Assembly (NCBI RefSeq): GCF_004320535.1
Contig: NZ_SIHY01000002.1
Span: 1 to 64,000 of the forward strand
Reading direction: 5' to 3'
From: Arthrobacter sp. S41
GTDB taxonomy: Bacteria; Actinomycetota; Actinomycetes; Actinomycetales; Micrococcaceae
Length of the DNA stretch: 64,000 bases
Shown here: piece after piece, positions 29,830 to 38,825 of the stretch
Numbering within the stretch: the first letter of the stretch is position 1
How the letters are laid out: every line of letters begins with the position of its first letter
Made by a program: the position numbers and the translations under genes
The notes under the pieces: generated by a model
The model's database searches: none
What the model was told of the DNA's origin: nothing
Seen by the model: only the letters and a program-made list of their open reading frames with translations

Positions 29830-29871
29830 ACACTGCAGGGAACGATCTGATGGTCGTTCCCTGCAGTGTTT
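29830..29871 (+). terminator. Phosphoribosyltransferase terminator
   Basis: A perfect 16-bp inverted repeat (acactgcagggaacga / tcgttccctgcagtgt, 8-nt loop) is followed by TTTAAT. Directly after it the unit taataagcaac occurs twice (29871-29896). Confidence 0.85.
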
Positions 29872-29934
29872 AATAAGCAACCATCTAATAAGCAACATTA
29901 GAATCCGCGAATGCAGATGTCCTAGGCTGAGCCT

Positions 29935-30390
29935 ATGGATCCATCTATTGTGCTGACCGCTCTGACCGAAGCCGACGCAGATTTTATCGCGCAATTGGCT
30001 GCCGATAAGAGGATTACTGCCTACATCGGTGACGGTCAGCCATGGAGCGATCAATACACGGGGCAACGTATTGAGGATGCGATAAACAGTCCTGAAATCT
30101 CTTGGTTTGTCGCTCGAAGAGACGGTATTAGGGTCGGGTTGTTTACTGCCGTGCAGCGCGAGCAGGCAACCGAAATCGGTTATTGGATTGCCCCAGAATT
30201 TTGGGGTCAGGGATTGGCGAAAGCGATCGTAGCACTAGGTATCAAAGCGCTAAATGCGGTGGGCTTTAGCCAGCTGATGGCGCGCGTGATGCCGGAAAAC
30301 AAAGCGTCGCTCAAGGTACTACAACGCCTTGGGTTCGTGGTCCAAGAAGACACTGCAGAGCTAATTACGATGCGACAAAGCGTCGTTTAG
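29935..30390 (+). CDS. GNAT N-acetyltransferase
   Basis: Acetyl-CoA-dependent acetyltransferase fold of 151 aa. The central EIGYWIAPEFWGQGLAKAIV is the RimJ/RimL-like motif A (R/Q-x-x-G-x-G/A). The acceptor is unknown. TAGGCT sits 6 nt before the ATG, which suggests a leaderless mRNA. A second, different GNAT lies at 39317. Confidence 0.87.
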   Translation: MDPSIVLTALTEADADFIAQLAADKRITAYIGDGQPWSDQYTGQRIEDAINSPEISWFVARRDGIRVGLFTAVQREQATEIGYWIAPEFWGQGLAKAIVALGIKALNAVGFSQLMARVMPENKASLKVLQRLGFVVQEDTAELITMRQSVV

Positions 30391-30407
30391 TCGCCGCCAT
30401 CAAATAG

Positions 30408-30620
30408 TTAAGGCGCCATGGTTCCACTGGTTGGACGCAATGGATCAACAGGCTCGTCCGTTGGTTGGTAACTAGGTGTCGGTTCATCTTTGAGGTGTGC
30501 CCCGGCGCCGCGTTCGATGAAGACTACAACACCCCAGCCAGCAGCGATTAGTGCAGCAATGGCGAGCATTCCAAGAAATAAAATTAGAAGTACCGCACCA
30601 CAAGAACGTAGACCCTTCAC
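30408..30620 (-). CDS. Small single-pass membrane protein
   Basis: A 70-aa frame with one strongly hydrophobic segment (about residues 8-34) followed by a short Pro-rich, acidic tail. It begins with GTG preceded by GGTGGAG at about 9-nt spacing. I recognise no family. It converges with the GNAT gene. It is probably real because of the ribosome site and TM pattern, but the evidence is modest. Confidence 0.5.
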   Translation of the reverse strand: MKGLRSCGAVLLILFLGMLAIAALIAAGWGVVVFIERGAGAHLKDEPTPSYQPTDEPVDPLRPTSGTMAP

Positions 30621-30711
30621 TGCCGGTCACTCCACCTTTGCATCTCGTAGCCCTTTAGAGCTTTCTCAAGATTAATTGTAGTCGCCACTTTCGGGCGCGG
30701 TTGCGCACAAG

Positions 30712-30763
30712 AATGCCCCGGTGCTTGCTCAGATAAAAAAATCGAAACAAACACCGGGGCATC
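30712..30763 (-). terminator. pheST terminator
   Basis: The arms aatgccccggtg (30712-30723) and caccggggcat (30752-30762) pair across a loop containing an A-run. It lies 13 nt after the pheT stop. Confidence 0.6.
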
Positions 30764-30775
30764 GGCAAACCTGCG

Positions 30776-33316
30776 TTAGCGCTGAGTAGCACCAAACTTG
30801 TCTGCTGCCACTGCGACGGCGGCGGCCCGCGCCTCTGAAGCTTCATCAGCAGTCAGGGTGCGATCAGTAGCTCGGAAGCGAAGACCGAAAGCCAAAGACT
30901 TCTTGCCTTCTTCAATACCCTTGCCCTGGTAGACGTCGAAGAGTGCAACATCTTCAAGCAGCTCCCCTGCGCCTTCGCGCAGTGCAGCTAGTACGTCTCC
31001 GGCAACGACGTCCTGGTCAACGACCAAGGCGACGTCTTGAGTAGCCAGCGGCTGAGTGGAAAGCTGCGGCGCAACTACCACAGCAGGAGTTGCCTCCATC
31101 AGTGCTGCGGCGTTCAGTTCCATAGCCACGGTGCGTGCTGGCAGGTCCGAATCCTTGAGCAGCTGTGGGTGCAATTCACCTGCGTAACCAACAACCTCGC
31201 CGGCAACCTTCAAGGTTGCGGCACGGCCCGGGTGGAATGCTTGGTGATTTCCCTGAGCAACTTCGAGCTCTACGCCGAGGATTTCTGCCACGGTGTGGGC
31301 CGCGTCCAGTGCGTCAGCCCAATCCCACGCACGTGGCGCGAAGCCGGCCGCAGCCGAAGCCTCGTTACCGGTGAAGACTGCAGCCAAGTGCCATGGCTGG
31401 TTAGGTACACCATTGAACAATTCGGCCAGTACTTCATCACTAGGCTTGACGCCCAACGGTGGAAGTACCGAGGAACCGAGCTGCGCTCCTGGCAAGAACA
31501 CCAGACCGCCCTCGTACAAGGCCAGATCGCGGAAGCCACGGCCAATGTTGCGGCGTGCGGTTTCCAGCAGTCCTGGTAGCAAGCTGGTGCGAAGGAATCG
31601 GAATTCCTTGGAGATCGGGTTAGCCAACGAGATGGCCTTGACCTCGGTCCCAGCCTGCGCAGCACCGAAGGTGTTGTTCTGCGACTCGGAGACAAACGGG
31701 TAGGACAGAATCTCGGTCAGTCCGGCGTCAGCCAAGCCCTGAAGCAGGCGACGACGCTGCGACTGTGCACGAGTCAAACCACGGCCCGGAGGCGCCACTG
31801 GCAAGGTTGCTGGAATCTTGTCGTAGCCAACTACTCGGGCTACTTCTTCAACCAGGTCTTCCTTGATGGCCAGGTCTGGGCGCCAGCTTGGAGCGGTGAC
31901 CAAGAAGCCAGCACTGTTCTGCTCAACGCTTGCACCGATGCCCTCTAGGGCAGCAACGGTCTGCTCGTCGGTGTAGTCAACACCAATCAGTGCGCCGGCA
32001 AAACCAGCAGGCAACTGAATCTGCACGTCGGCTGGCTGCGCGCCAGCGTCGGTGATGTTGGTGGTTTCGGTACCGCCAGCTAGTTCCACCAACAAGTTGA
32101 CCGCACGCTGTGCTGCAACCTGCATGATGTGTGGATCTACGCCGCGTTCAAAACGCTTGGATGCTTCGGAAGGTAGCTTGTGACGGCGACGTGAACGGCC
32201 GATGGATACCGCATCAAAGTGAGCGGCCTCGATCAGCACGCGGCTGGTGGTCCCCGAGACTTCGGTGGACGCTCCCCCCATAACACCGGCAATGCCTAGT
32301 GCTCCGGACTCGTCGGTGATCAGCAGGTCCTCGGTGGAGAGCTCGCGCTCCTTGTCGTCCAAGGTGGTTAGCTTCTCGCCAGCGTTGGCGCGGCGCACGG
32401 TGATACCACCGGTGAGCTTGTCAGCGTCGTAGAAGTGCAGTGGTGCACCGAGTTCAAGCATGACGTAGTTGGAGATGTCTACGGGTAGAGAAATCGAACG
32501 CATGCCAGCCAGCTGTAGGCGTGAAGCCATCCAGCGTGGGGTTGGCAAGCTCGGGTTAATGCCGGTGACTTCGCGGGTGACAAAACGGCTGCAGCCAGGA
32601 ACGTTGTAGATCGGTGCAGCGTCAGCCAAAGTGACTTCGTGGCCCGCAGCGCTAGCTTCAGAAACAACCACGGTGGTGGTTGGATCGGTGAAGGAAGTGC
32701 CGGTGGCCAGTGCGTATTCGCGGGCTACGCCACGAATGGAGAAGCAGTAGCCACGGTCCGGGGTCACATTGATTTCAGCAGCCTGGTCATCAAGTCCGAA
32801 GAGCTCGAATGCGTCGGTGCCAACTTCTGGGTCAAGACCGTAGTTGGAAAGCACGATGATGCCGTCGTGGTCATCACCGATGCCCAGTTCGCGCGAGGAA
32901 GCGATCATGCCAGCCGAGGTGTGGCCGTAGGTCTTGCGTGGCGAAATCTTGAAGTCACCGGGCAGCACAGCGCCGGGAAGCGTGACAACTACCTTGTCGC
33001 CCTCCACAAAGTTGTGCGCACCGCAAACGATGCCCTGTACACCTGTTGGGTCGATGCCCTTACCGGTCAGGGTCTGCTCGGTACCTTCTGGGACCACGCG
33101 GACCTGGCACCAGTTGATGGTCTTGCCGTTGGAGGCAACTTCCTTTTCCAAGGAGAGCACCTGGCCAACCACGATCGGGCCCGAAAGCTCGTCGCTGGGA
33201 CGGTGCACGTCTTCTTCTTCAAGGCCAACCTTTACCAGGTCCGCCATGATGTCTTCGGCCGATGCGTCGGCCGGTACCTGCGCATATTCGCGCAGCCAAG
33301 ATAGTGGAATACGCAT
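30776..33316 (-). CDS. pheT: Phenylalanyl-tRNA synthetase beta chain
   Basis: Large subunit of the (alpha-beta)2 enzyme. The N-terminal OB-fold tRNA-binding domain spans about residues 40-155, followed by the B3/B4 editing region (about 210-400), the B5 domain (about 410-485), the catalytic-like core and the C-terminal FDX-ACB anticodon-binding domain (about 755-846). At 846 aa it is full length. It starts 3 nt after pheS ends, so the two are co-translated. Confidence 0.97.
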   Translation of the reverse strand: MRIPLSWLREYAQVPADASAEDIMADLVKVGLEEEDVHRPSDELSGPIVVGQVLSLEKEVASNGKTINWCQVRVVPEGTEQTLTGKGIDPTGVQGIVCGAHNFVEGDKVVVTLPGAVLPGDFKISPRKTYGHTSAGMIASSRELGIGDDHDGIIVLSNYGLDPEVGTDAFELFGLDDQAAEINVTPDRGYCFSIRGVAREYALATGTSFTDPTTTVVVSEASAAGHEVTLADAAPIYNVPGCSRFVTREVTGINPSLPTPRWMASRLQLAGMRSISLPVDISNYVMLELGAPLHFYDADKLTGGITVRRANAGEKLTTLDDKERELSTEDLLITDESGALGIAGVMGGASTEVSGTTSRVLIEAAHFDAVSIGRSRRRHKLPSEASKRFERGVDPHIMQVAAQRAVNLLVELAGGTETTNITDAGAQPADVQIQLPAGFAGALIGVDYTDEQTVAALEGIGASVEQNSAGFLVTAPSWRPDLAIKEDLVEEVARVVGYDKIPATLPVAPPGRGLTRAQSQRRRLLQGLADAGLTEILSYPFVSESQNNTFGAAQAGTEVKAISLANPISKEFRFLRTSLLPGLLETARRNIGRGFRDLALYEGGLVFLPGAQLGSSVLPPLGVKPSDEVLAELFNGVPNQPWHLAAVFTGNEASAAAGFAPRAWDWADALDAAHTVAEILGVELEVAQGNHQAFHPGRAATLKVAGEVVGYAGELHPQLLKDSDLPARTVAMELNAAALMEATPAVVVAPQLSTQPLATQDVALVVDQDVVAGDVLAALREGAGELLEDVALFDVYQGKGIEEGKKSLAFGLRFRATDRTLTADEASEARAAAVAVAADKFGATQR

Positions 33317-33319
33317 TAC

Positions 33320-34399
33320 TTAGATCTCCATCCCGAAGTGCTGGCTGAAACGGATGTCGCCCTCGATCATGTCGTGCATGTCCGGGACATCGTTACGGAA
33401 CATGAGCGTGCGCTCAATGCCCATGCCGAAGGCAAAGCCCGAGTACTCTTCAGGGTCAATGCCTGCAGCTCGCAATACGTTCGGGTTGATCATGCCGCAA
33501 CCGCCCCATTCGATCCAGCGTGGCCCACCCTTGGCACCTGGGTGCCAGATGTCCAGCTCGGCCGATGGCTCGGTGAATGGGAAGTACGCTGGGCGCAGAC
33601 GGATCTGGGCTTCTTCGCCAAACATCTGGCGAGCGAAGTGCTCCAAGGTGCCGCGCAAGTCGGCCATGGTCAGGCCCTTGTCCACGGCCAGACCTTCAAA
33701 CTGGTGGAAGACCGGGGTGTGGGTGGCATCCAGCTCATCGGTGCGGAAGGTGCGTCCAGGGCACAATACGTACACTGGCACCTCACGCTGGAGCATGGAG
33801 CGAACCTGTACCGGTGAGGTGTGGGTACGCAACACCAGGTGTGCGTCGGCAGGCTCAATGAAGAAGGTATCCTGCATTTCGCGGGCCGGGTGATCCGGCT
33901 TGAAGTTCAGCGCGTCGAAGTTGAACCACTCGGATTCAACCTCGGGGCCTTCGGCGATTTCCCAGCCCATGCCAACAAAGATGTCGGACACACGGTCTTG
34001 GAGCACCGAGAGTGGGTGGCGTGCGCCAACCGAGCGGCGGCGCGGTGCGGCGGTAACGTCAACGGTCTCTTCAACGAGGATGCGCTCAGCTTCGGCTTCT
34101 TCGAGCACCACGGTGCGGGCCGCTAGGGCCTTGTTGACTCGTCCGCGAGCTGAACCTACCAGCTTGCCTGCGATTGCCTTTTCCGTCTTGTCCAGCTTGC
34201 CGATTTGGCGGTTGGCCAGTGACAGTGCGGACTTTTCGCCGGTGTGCGAAAGGCGGGCATCTTTGAGTTCGTTCAGGTCTCCAGCAGCTTCGATGGCAGC
34301 TAGAGCAGCCTCAACGGCCTGCTGAATTCCTGCTTCATCGGTTGGATGCGGAACATTTGACTCCCCGTCGGGAACTTGTCCAGTTGTCTGATCAGACAT
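33320..34399 (-). CDS. pheS: Phenylalanyl-tRNA synthetase alpha chain
   Basis: Catalytic subunit of a class II synthetase. It has an N-terminal coiled-coil (about 20-95) that contacts tRNA-Phe and a C-terminal catalytic domain with motif 2 ([19 protein letters not shown]) and motif 3 ([13 protein letters not shown]). Length is 359 aa. First gene of the pheST operon. The leader holds a hairpin at 34465-34504 that may be the terminator of the gene upstream; no T-box or leader peptide is obvious. Confidence 0.97.
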   Translation of the reverse strand: MSDQTTGQVPDGESNVPHPTDEAGIQQAVEAALAAIEAAGDLNELKDARLSHTGEKSALSLANRQIGKLDKTEKAIAGKLVGSARGRVNKALAARTVVLEEAEAERILVEETVDVTAAPRRRSVGARHPLSVLQDRVSDIFVGMGWEIAEGPEVESEWFNFDALNFKPDHPAREMQDTFFIEPADAHLVLRTHTSPVQVRSMLQREVPVYVLCPGRTFRTDELDATHTPVFHQFEGLAVDKGLTMADLRGTLEHFARQMFGEEAQIRLRPAYFPFTEPSAELDIWHPGAKGGPRWIEWGGCGMINPNVLRAAGIDPEEYSGFAFGMGIERTLMFRNDVPDMHDMIEGDIRFSQHFGMEI

Positions 34400-34464
34400 G
34401 GGATCGATCGATCCTTACTCTTATCTTGTACTTACGCGTAGAACACTTTGGTTCCATTCTATTG

Positions 34465-34504
34465 CCAAGGGCCCGTGATCGTTTCACCGATGACGGGCCC
34501 TTGG
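34465..34504 (-). terminator. Hairpin between LppM-like gene and pheS
   Basis: A perfect 12-bp inverted repeat (ccaagggcccgt / acgggcccttgg, 16-nt loop) without a T-run. It probably ends the lipoprotein gene; read-through control of pheS is possible but unsupported. Confidence 0.6.
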
Positions 34505-34540
34505 CGTGAAGCTTCTTACCTCGAAGCGTTTTTTGCTCGC

Positions 34541-35182
34541 TTAGTGCGACTCTTTGACACCCTTTGGTGCGAAGACCACCACGAAGATGAGGCTCAAGAC
34601 CAGCAATGCGCCACCAAAGACCAGCGAGTACAGCAGGCTGTGATCAAATTTGCCGGTGGCCTGGTAGACCTCGGCGCCCTTGACCAGGTCAAAGGTGACG
34701 GCCTTGCCATGTACAACGCCTGGACCGTTAGAGGTCACTTCGCCGGGGAAATTTACTTCCAAGTTTGCTTCAGTGAAGTTTTGGTCAACGGTGGCTTTGT
34801 CCCCTGGCATGGAGAAGGTAACTTCTTTACCGTCGTCGGCTAGGCCGAACTGGAAGCCGAAGATTTTAAAGGCATCAGCCAACTGGGTGTAAGTCTTGGT
34901 GCCGTCGGTTTCGAAGCGCAGGCCCACGTTCTCGCCCTCTTCGACCTTGCTGTAGGTCCACTGACCTTCAATTTCTTTTTCCATGGCAGCGGTGTCCACG
35001 GTGGCAGCGAGCACTTCGTCCAGGCTCTGACCCTGAAGATTTTCCTTGTTTATGGTTACTTCAACAACGCCGGTGGTCTTGTCCTGACCAACAACGTTGA
35101 TTTCTGCGTTCATGTTGACGCAACCGGACAGGGCTAGGACTGCGGTAAAGACCAGCGCGATAACGCTGAACACTTTCTTCAC
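34541..35182 (-). CDS. LppM-like lipoprotein
   Basis: Lipoprotein with a signal peptide and lipobox LSGC (about residues 17-20), an extracellular beta-rich LppM/DUF3153-type domain and a C-terminal membrane segment (about 187-205) with a short basic tail. I set the start at the GTG at 35182 because GAGGAG lies upstream and a canonical signal peptide follows, giving 213 aa; the longer frame to 35245 would spoil the signal peptide. In mycobacteria LppM affects lipoglycan and surface properties; the role here is unknown. Confidence 0.78.
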   Translation of the reverse strand: MKKVFSVIALVFTAVLALSGCVNMNAEINVVGQDKTTGVVEVTINKENLQGQSLDEVLAATVDTAAMEKEIEGQWTYSKVEEGENVGLRFETDGTKTYTQLADAFKIFGFQFGLADDGKEVTFSMPGDKATVDQNFTEANLEVNFPGEVTSNGPGVVHGKAVTFDLVKGAEVYQATGKFDHSLLYSLVFGGALLVLSLIFVVVFAPKGVKESH

Positions 35183-35257
35183 TGAAAAGGGCTCCTCAGA
35201 ATTTTTTGGTAGTTTGTTGCAATGTCTCAATGGGCATTCATTCAAGCTTACGCGTCT

Positions 35258-35704
35258 TTAGCCAACGGGCCCTCGACGGGCCTGGGCTAGGCATGCCGTG
35301 ACGATTGGGGCATCAGCAGGGATCCATGGGACCAGCTGCTGCATGCTCTGATCTAGGTCCAACCAGGCCAGCTGGTCGTGACCGTCCAGAGTCTGGGCAT
35401 CACCTTCGATAATCTGAGCGAACCACATGCGCATGGCCGCCGAATCGTTCAGTTGCCAACCTTGGGCGTGCGGTCCGGGAATCAAAGCACCAAGCTGGAT
35501 CTTTACGCCTAGCTCTTCGTGCAGTTCTCGGTGCACGGCTGCGATTTCGCTCTCCCCCGGTTCCACTTTGCCGCCAGGGAATTCCCATAGTCCGGCCAAA
35601 GATTCGGGGCGATTGCGCCTAGCAGCTAATAGTTTGGTTGGTGAGTGCAGGTCATCAACGATGGCTACGGCGACAATTTGCTTCAGGTTTTGTGCTCTAT
35701 CCAT
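35258..35704 (-). CDS. Nudix hydrolase (MutT-like)
   Basis: Hydrolyses nucleoside diphosphate-X compounds, possibly 8-oxo-dGTP. The Nudix box is complete: GGKVEPGESEIAAVHRELHE then ELG. The preceding GLWEFP is typical of MutT. The ATG at 35704 lies 2 nt after the stop of the upstream methyltransferase gene, so translation is coupled; the longer frame to 35755 would overlap it. The protein is 148 aa. Confidence 0.9.
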   Translation of the reverse strand: MDRAQNLKQIVAVAIVDDLHSPTKLLAARRNRPESLAGLWEFPGGKVEPGESEIAAVHRELHEELGVKIQLGALIPGPHAQGWQLNDSAAMRMWFAQIIEGDAQTLDGHDQLAWLDLDQSMQQLVPWIPADAPIVTACLAQARRGPVG

Positions 35705-35706
35705 GC

Positions 35707-36600
35707 TTAGTCCTGCTTGGCTGAATGCTGCGCACGAGCCGAGGCATACAAACAAACAGTGGCTGCGGTGCCAACGTTCAAGGATTCAGCGACTCCGTAG
35801 AGTGGCACAGCAATGCTGTGATCTGCTGCCTGCTTTTCGCCCTCGTCTAGGCCCTGACCTTCATTGCCAAAGAGCCATAGGGTTGGTGCTTCCAAAGCTG
35901 GCTCACCAGCTGCCGGGGCAGCGCCGGTGCCGTGTGCACGCAAGACGGCGGCGTCTTGCAAGGCATCCAGGTCTAGGGAACCATAACCGTCGGCTGCTAG
36001 CACTTGGCTTCCGGTAGTCTTAGCGGCTTCAACGAGGTGCTCAAATTCGATGTTGTTCAGCACCGGCAGGTGGAACAGTGAACCAACGGTGGATCGTACG
36101 GCTTTGGGGTTGTAGATATCTACGCTGCCCTTGGTCAGGATTACCGCGTCGGCTCCGGCTGCGTCTGCAGCACGAAGTACGGTTCCGGCGTTGCCTGGAT
36201 CCTGCACGCGGCACAAAACTGCGATGAGTTTTGGTTTGGTGGCCAGCACTTCACTCAGTTGTGGTTGCGCGATGGCAGCAACGGCCAATATGCCCTGTGG
36301 GGTCTGGGTACCAGCCATGGCGTGCAGTACCTCGCCGGTGACAATCCGGGTAGGTACTTGGGCCTGATCAAGAAGCTGATCAAACTCCTCGTGGCTTTCG
36401 AGGAAACCGCCCACTACATAGACAGCCTGGACGAGATTATCGTCCTCAAGGTGGGCCTTAAGTGCTTCTCGCACCGCTTGGGGTCCTTCGACGAGGAACT
36501 CCCCGGTAGCTTCACGCCCCTTGCGGTTGGCCAGGCGGGCCACGGCCTTTACTTTCTCGGCGCGCGGATTGGTCATCACTTCAGCGGAAAAACTGCTCAT
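35707..36600 (-). CDS. TrmH/SpoU-family RNA 2'-O-methyltransferase
   Basis: SPOUT methyltransferase with an N-terminal RNA-binding substrate domain (about 10-105) and a trefoil-knot catalytic domain whose motifs are visible: DPGNAGTVLRAADAAGAD, LWLFGNEGQGL and IAVPLYGVAESLNVGTAA. The group methylates ribose in rRNA or tRNA (RlmB/TsnR type); the target base is not determinable. Length is 297 aa from 36600, with an alternative ATG at residue 9. Confidence 0.9.
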   Translation of the reverse strand: MSSFSAEVMTNPRAEKVKAVARLANRKGREATGEFLVEGPQAVREALKAHLEDDNLVQAVYVVGGFLESHEEFDQLLDQAQVPTRIVTGEVLHAMAGTQTPQGILAVAAIAQPQLSEVLATKPKLIAVLCRVQDPGNAGTVLRAADAAGADAVILTKGSVDIYNPKAVRSTVGSLFHLPVLNNIEFEHLVEAAKTTGSQVLAADGYGSLDLDALQDAAVLRAHGTGAAPAAGEPALEAPTLWLFGNEGQGLDEGEKQAADHSIAVPLYGVAESLNVGTAATVCLYASARAQHSAKQD

Positions 36601-36627
36601 ATATCGAGAATACCGGTAGAAACACTA

Positions 36628-36663
36628 ATGGGTGGGTTCCGCGTAAACGCGGTACCCACCCAT
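36628..36663 (-). terminator. infC-rpmI-rplT terminator
   Basis: A long inverted repeat (atgggtgggttccgcgt / acgcggtacccacccat, one mismatch) follows the rplT stop. It separates rplT from the methyltransferase gene. Confidence 0.75.
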
Positions 36664-36710
36664 CGGTGTGATCTGTCCTACCTGAGCCTTAGCTCAAAGG
36701 GAGAAAAGAT

Positions 36711-37376
36711 TTACTTCATCTGCTGGCGGGATTCTCCACCAGCTGGTTCGAAGCCTGCAGCCTTAGCAGCTTCGATCGAGTTGAACCAGAACTCTGCTTC
36801 AGTCTGCTCGTACCAGGTCGAACCTGGAACGTGGTACTTGTTCGAGTCGGCATTGCCCTTGATTACGAAGCCTTCTGGAGCATCCTGGCCTTCAACAGCC
36901 TTGAATACGCCTTCGCCCTCGGTGGACTTTGCAGCAGCCTTTGGAGCCTTTGCAGCCTTAGGTGCCTTAGCAGCCTTTGGAGCAGCAACTTCAGCAGCAC
37001 CGCGTGGAGCGTTGACGTCAGCTGGAAGAGCTTCCTTTGCAAGCTTTACCAAGGTAGCGAAAGCGTTCGAGTCCGAAACAGCCAGCTCTGCGAGCATACG
37101 ACGGTCAACCTCGATCTCAGCAGCCTTCAGGCCCTGGATCAGACGGTTGTAGGTCATGCCGTTGGCGCGGGATGCAGCGTTGATGCGCTGGATCCACAGG
37201 CGACGGAAGTCACCCTTACGCTTACGACGGTCGTTGAAGCTGTAAACGAACGAGTGGAGCAACTGCTCCTTAGCCTTACGGTACAGGCGCGAACGCTGAC
37301 CGCGGTAACCCTTTGCGCGTTCCAGAACGACGCGACGCTTCTTGTGGGCGTTTACTGCCCGCTTCACACGTGCCAC
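36711..37376 (-). CDS. rplT: Ribosomal protein L20 with extra C-terminal sunset-like domain
   Basis: Residues 1-118 are a normal 50S protein L20 ([31 protein letters not shown]). An Ala/Lys/Pro repeat linker follows (about 119-150, APKAAK units). The tail (about 170-212, IKGNxxSxKYHVPGSxWYxQT then AAGFEPA) resembles the small sunset domain seen in some nucleases and exported proteins. Total length is 221 aa against about 118-130 in most bacteria. L20 is needed for early 50S assembly and regulates its own operon in several phyla. What the extension does is unknown. Confidence 0.93.
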   Translation of the reverse strand: MARVKRAVNAHKKRRVVLERAKGYRGQRSRLYRKAKEQLLHSFVYSFNDRRKRKGDFRRLWIQRINAASRANGMTYNRLIQGLKAAEIEVDRRMLAELAVSDSNAFATLVKLAKEALPADVNAPRGAAEVAAPKAAKAPKAAKAPKAAAKSTEGEGVFKAVEGQDAPEGFVIKGNADSNKYHVPGSTWYEQTEAEFWFNSIEAAKAAGFEPAGGESRQQMK

Positions 37377-37479
37377 GTGTGTACTCCTTCAAGTCGGTTC
37401 CCCAGTGCTTGCACTATGCAAGGTGGGAGAAATCTATGGTGGTGGGGTTATAACTTCCCCGTGTTGCGAAAGGGAGAGC

Positions 37480-37674
37480 TTAGAGGCCCAGCATCCGCTT
37501 GATGGTCTTTACATCGGCCTTAGCGACGATCTGGTCAGAAGCCAGGCGACGAGTAACGCGCGAGGACTTGTGCTCCAGGTAGTGGCGACGGTTGGCCTGC
37601 TGGCGAGCGAGCTTACCGCTACCGGTGAGCTTGAAGCGCTTCTTGGCGCCACTGTGAGTCTTGAACTTCGGCAT
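37480..37674 (-). CDS. rpmI: Ribosomal protein L35
   Basis: Small basic 50S protein ([21 protein letters not shown] opening). The ATG at 37674 has AGGAGA 10 nt upstream and gives 64 aa, the family length; the frame continues nine codons further upstream but those are not L35-like. Middle gene of infC-rpmI-rplT. Confidence 0.97.
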   Translation of the reverse strand: MPKFKTHSGAKKRFKLTGSGKLARQQANRRHYLEHKSSRVTRRLASDQIVAKADVKTIKRMLGL

Positions 37675-37774
37675 AGCTGCCGTTCTCCTAACGTGCTCCA
37701 TCCGGCAAAATTACCGAATGGGGATCATCCGAAGCGGGCCCCGTTGAGGTGACCGCTGTTGTTCTCTTGTAGTT

Positions 37775-37797
37775 GGATCTTCCGAAAAGGAAGATCC
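37775..37797 (-). other. Intercistronic hairpin between infC and rpmI
   Basis: A perfect 9-bp stem (ggatcttcc / ggaagatcc) with a 5-nt loop lies in the 160-nt gap after infC. It may be a processing or autoregulatory element of the ribosomal-protein operon. No match to a known L20-leader is claimed. Confidence 0.5.
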
Positions 37798-37840
37798 TTC
37801 ACCATAAACGGTGACGGGCTCGAAAGCCCAACAGGCTTGG

Positions 37841-38530
37841 CTAGGCGTCGCCTTCAGCTGCCTGACGCGCCTGCTCCAACTTGGCGCGGGCTTCGTCATC
37901 CATTGAAGCGGCAACGTTCTGGCCCTCGGTCTCAGCTGGAGCGTCGGTGCGGATCTTGCGCTTAGCCGAATCACGGCCACCGGACTTCTGCTGCTGCTGT
38001 TGTTCGCGGCGAGCCTCTGCCTTGTTCTTCAGCGGACCAACAACCATAACCATATTTCGGCCATCGATGCGTGGGCTGGATTCGATCAATCCGACCTCAG
38101 CGACGTCTGCTGCAAACTTTTCTAGCAAGCGGATACCCATCTCTGGACGCTGCTGTTCACGACCGCGGAACTGGATCATGGCTTTCACCTTGTCACCAGC
38201 GCCCAGGAAGCGCAGTGCATGCCCAACCTTGGTCTCGTAGTCGTGAGTATCGATCTTTAGACGGAAGCGTACTTCCTTCAAGATCGTGTTGGTCTGGTTC
38301 TTACGAGCTTCACGAGCCTTGACAGCGGCTTCGTACTTGTACTTGCCAAAGTCCATCAGTTTGCACACTGGAGGCTTGGCGTTGGGTGCCACCTCGACCA
38401 AGTCCAGATCGGACTCATGAGCCAAACGAAGCGCGTCCTCGATGCGGACGATGCCTACCTGCTCACCATTGGGGCCGACGAGACGTACCTCTGGCACGCG
38501 AATGCGCTCATTAATGCGTGGATCGCTGAT
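37841..38530 (-). CDS. infC: Translation initiation factor IF-3, apparent ATC start
   Basis: IF-3 prevents early 50S joining and checks start codons on the 30S subunit. N- and C-domains are intact ([22 protein letters not shown]; then [13 protein letters not shown]). The C-terminal tail is Lys/Gln/Ala-rich. The first conventional start, GTG 38497, would cut off the conserved opening [11 protein letters not shown]. Extending back 11 codons reaches an ATC (38530) with AGGAGT five nt upstream. IF-3 discriminates against non-standard starts, and infC in many bacteria uses a rare codon so that IF-3 represses its own translation. Length is then 229 aa. Confidence 0.92.
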   Translation of the reverse strand: MSDPRINERIRVPEVRLVGPNGEQVGIVRIEDALRLAHESDLDLVEVAPNAKPPVCKLMDFGKYKYEAAVKAREARKNQTNTILKEVRFRLKIDTHDYETKVGHALRFLGAGDKVKAMIQFRGREQQRPEMGIRLLEKFAADVAEVGLIESSPRIDGRNMVMVVGPLKNKAEARREQQQQQKSGGRDSAKRKIRTDAPAETEGQNVAASMDDEARAKLEQARQAAEGDA

Positions 38531-38569
38531 GTGTCACTCCTGAAATTCGTAATCATAACCGCAAACGAA

Positions 38570-38603
38570 GAAGGCCCCCGTCTGCGATTGCAGGCGAAGG
38601 CCA
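38570..38603 (-). promoter_or_regulatory. infC leader hairpin (possible attenuator)
   Basis: On the minus strand a stem with a few mismatches (ggccttcgcctgc / gcagacgggggcc) is followed by TTCTTCG. It sits about 40 nt before the infC ribosome site. It could be an attenuator or a conserved leader of the infC operon. Confidence 0.5.
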
Positions 38604-38623
38604 AAAGAGAAACGACATAACGA

Positions 38624-38643
38624 TAGGCGCAAATATTTGCGCC
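38624..38643. repeat. Perfect 20-bp palindrome upstream of infC
   Basis: aggcgcaaat-atttgcgcct is perfectly self-complementary. It lies near the 5' end of the infC leader and could be an operator or an RNA hairpin. Confidence 0.7.
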
Positions 38644-38825
38644 TGCGTTTTCAGATTGCATTACTGCGATCCTGCCGAGGTACCCGGAAGCCTGGAAACG
38701 GCGACAGCGGGTGGGAGATGGCCTCCACTTGCATGGCTCAATACTAGTACGAATCTCTTGTCCAGAACTAACTGAACGTCATGAGAAGTACCGGCATCGA
38801 GTCGGTCTGTGACAAGCTTAGCAGT

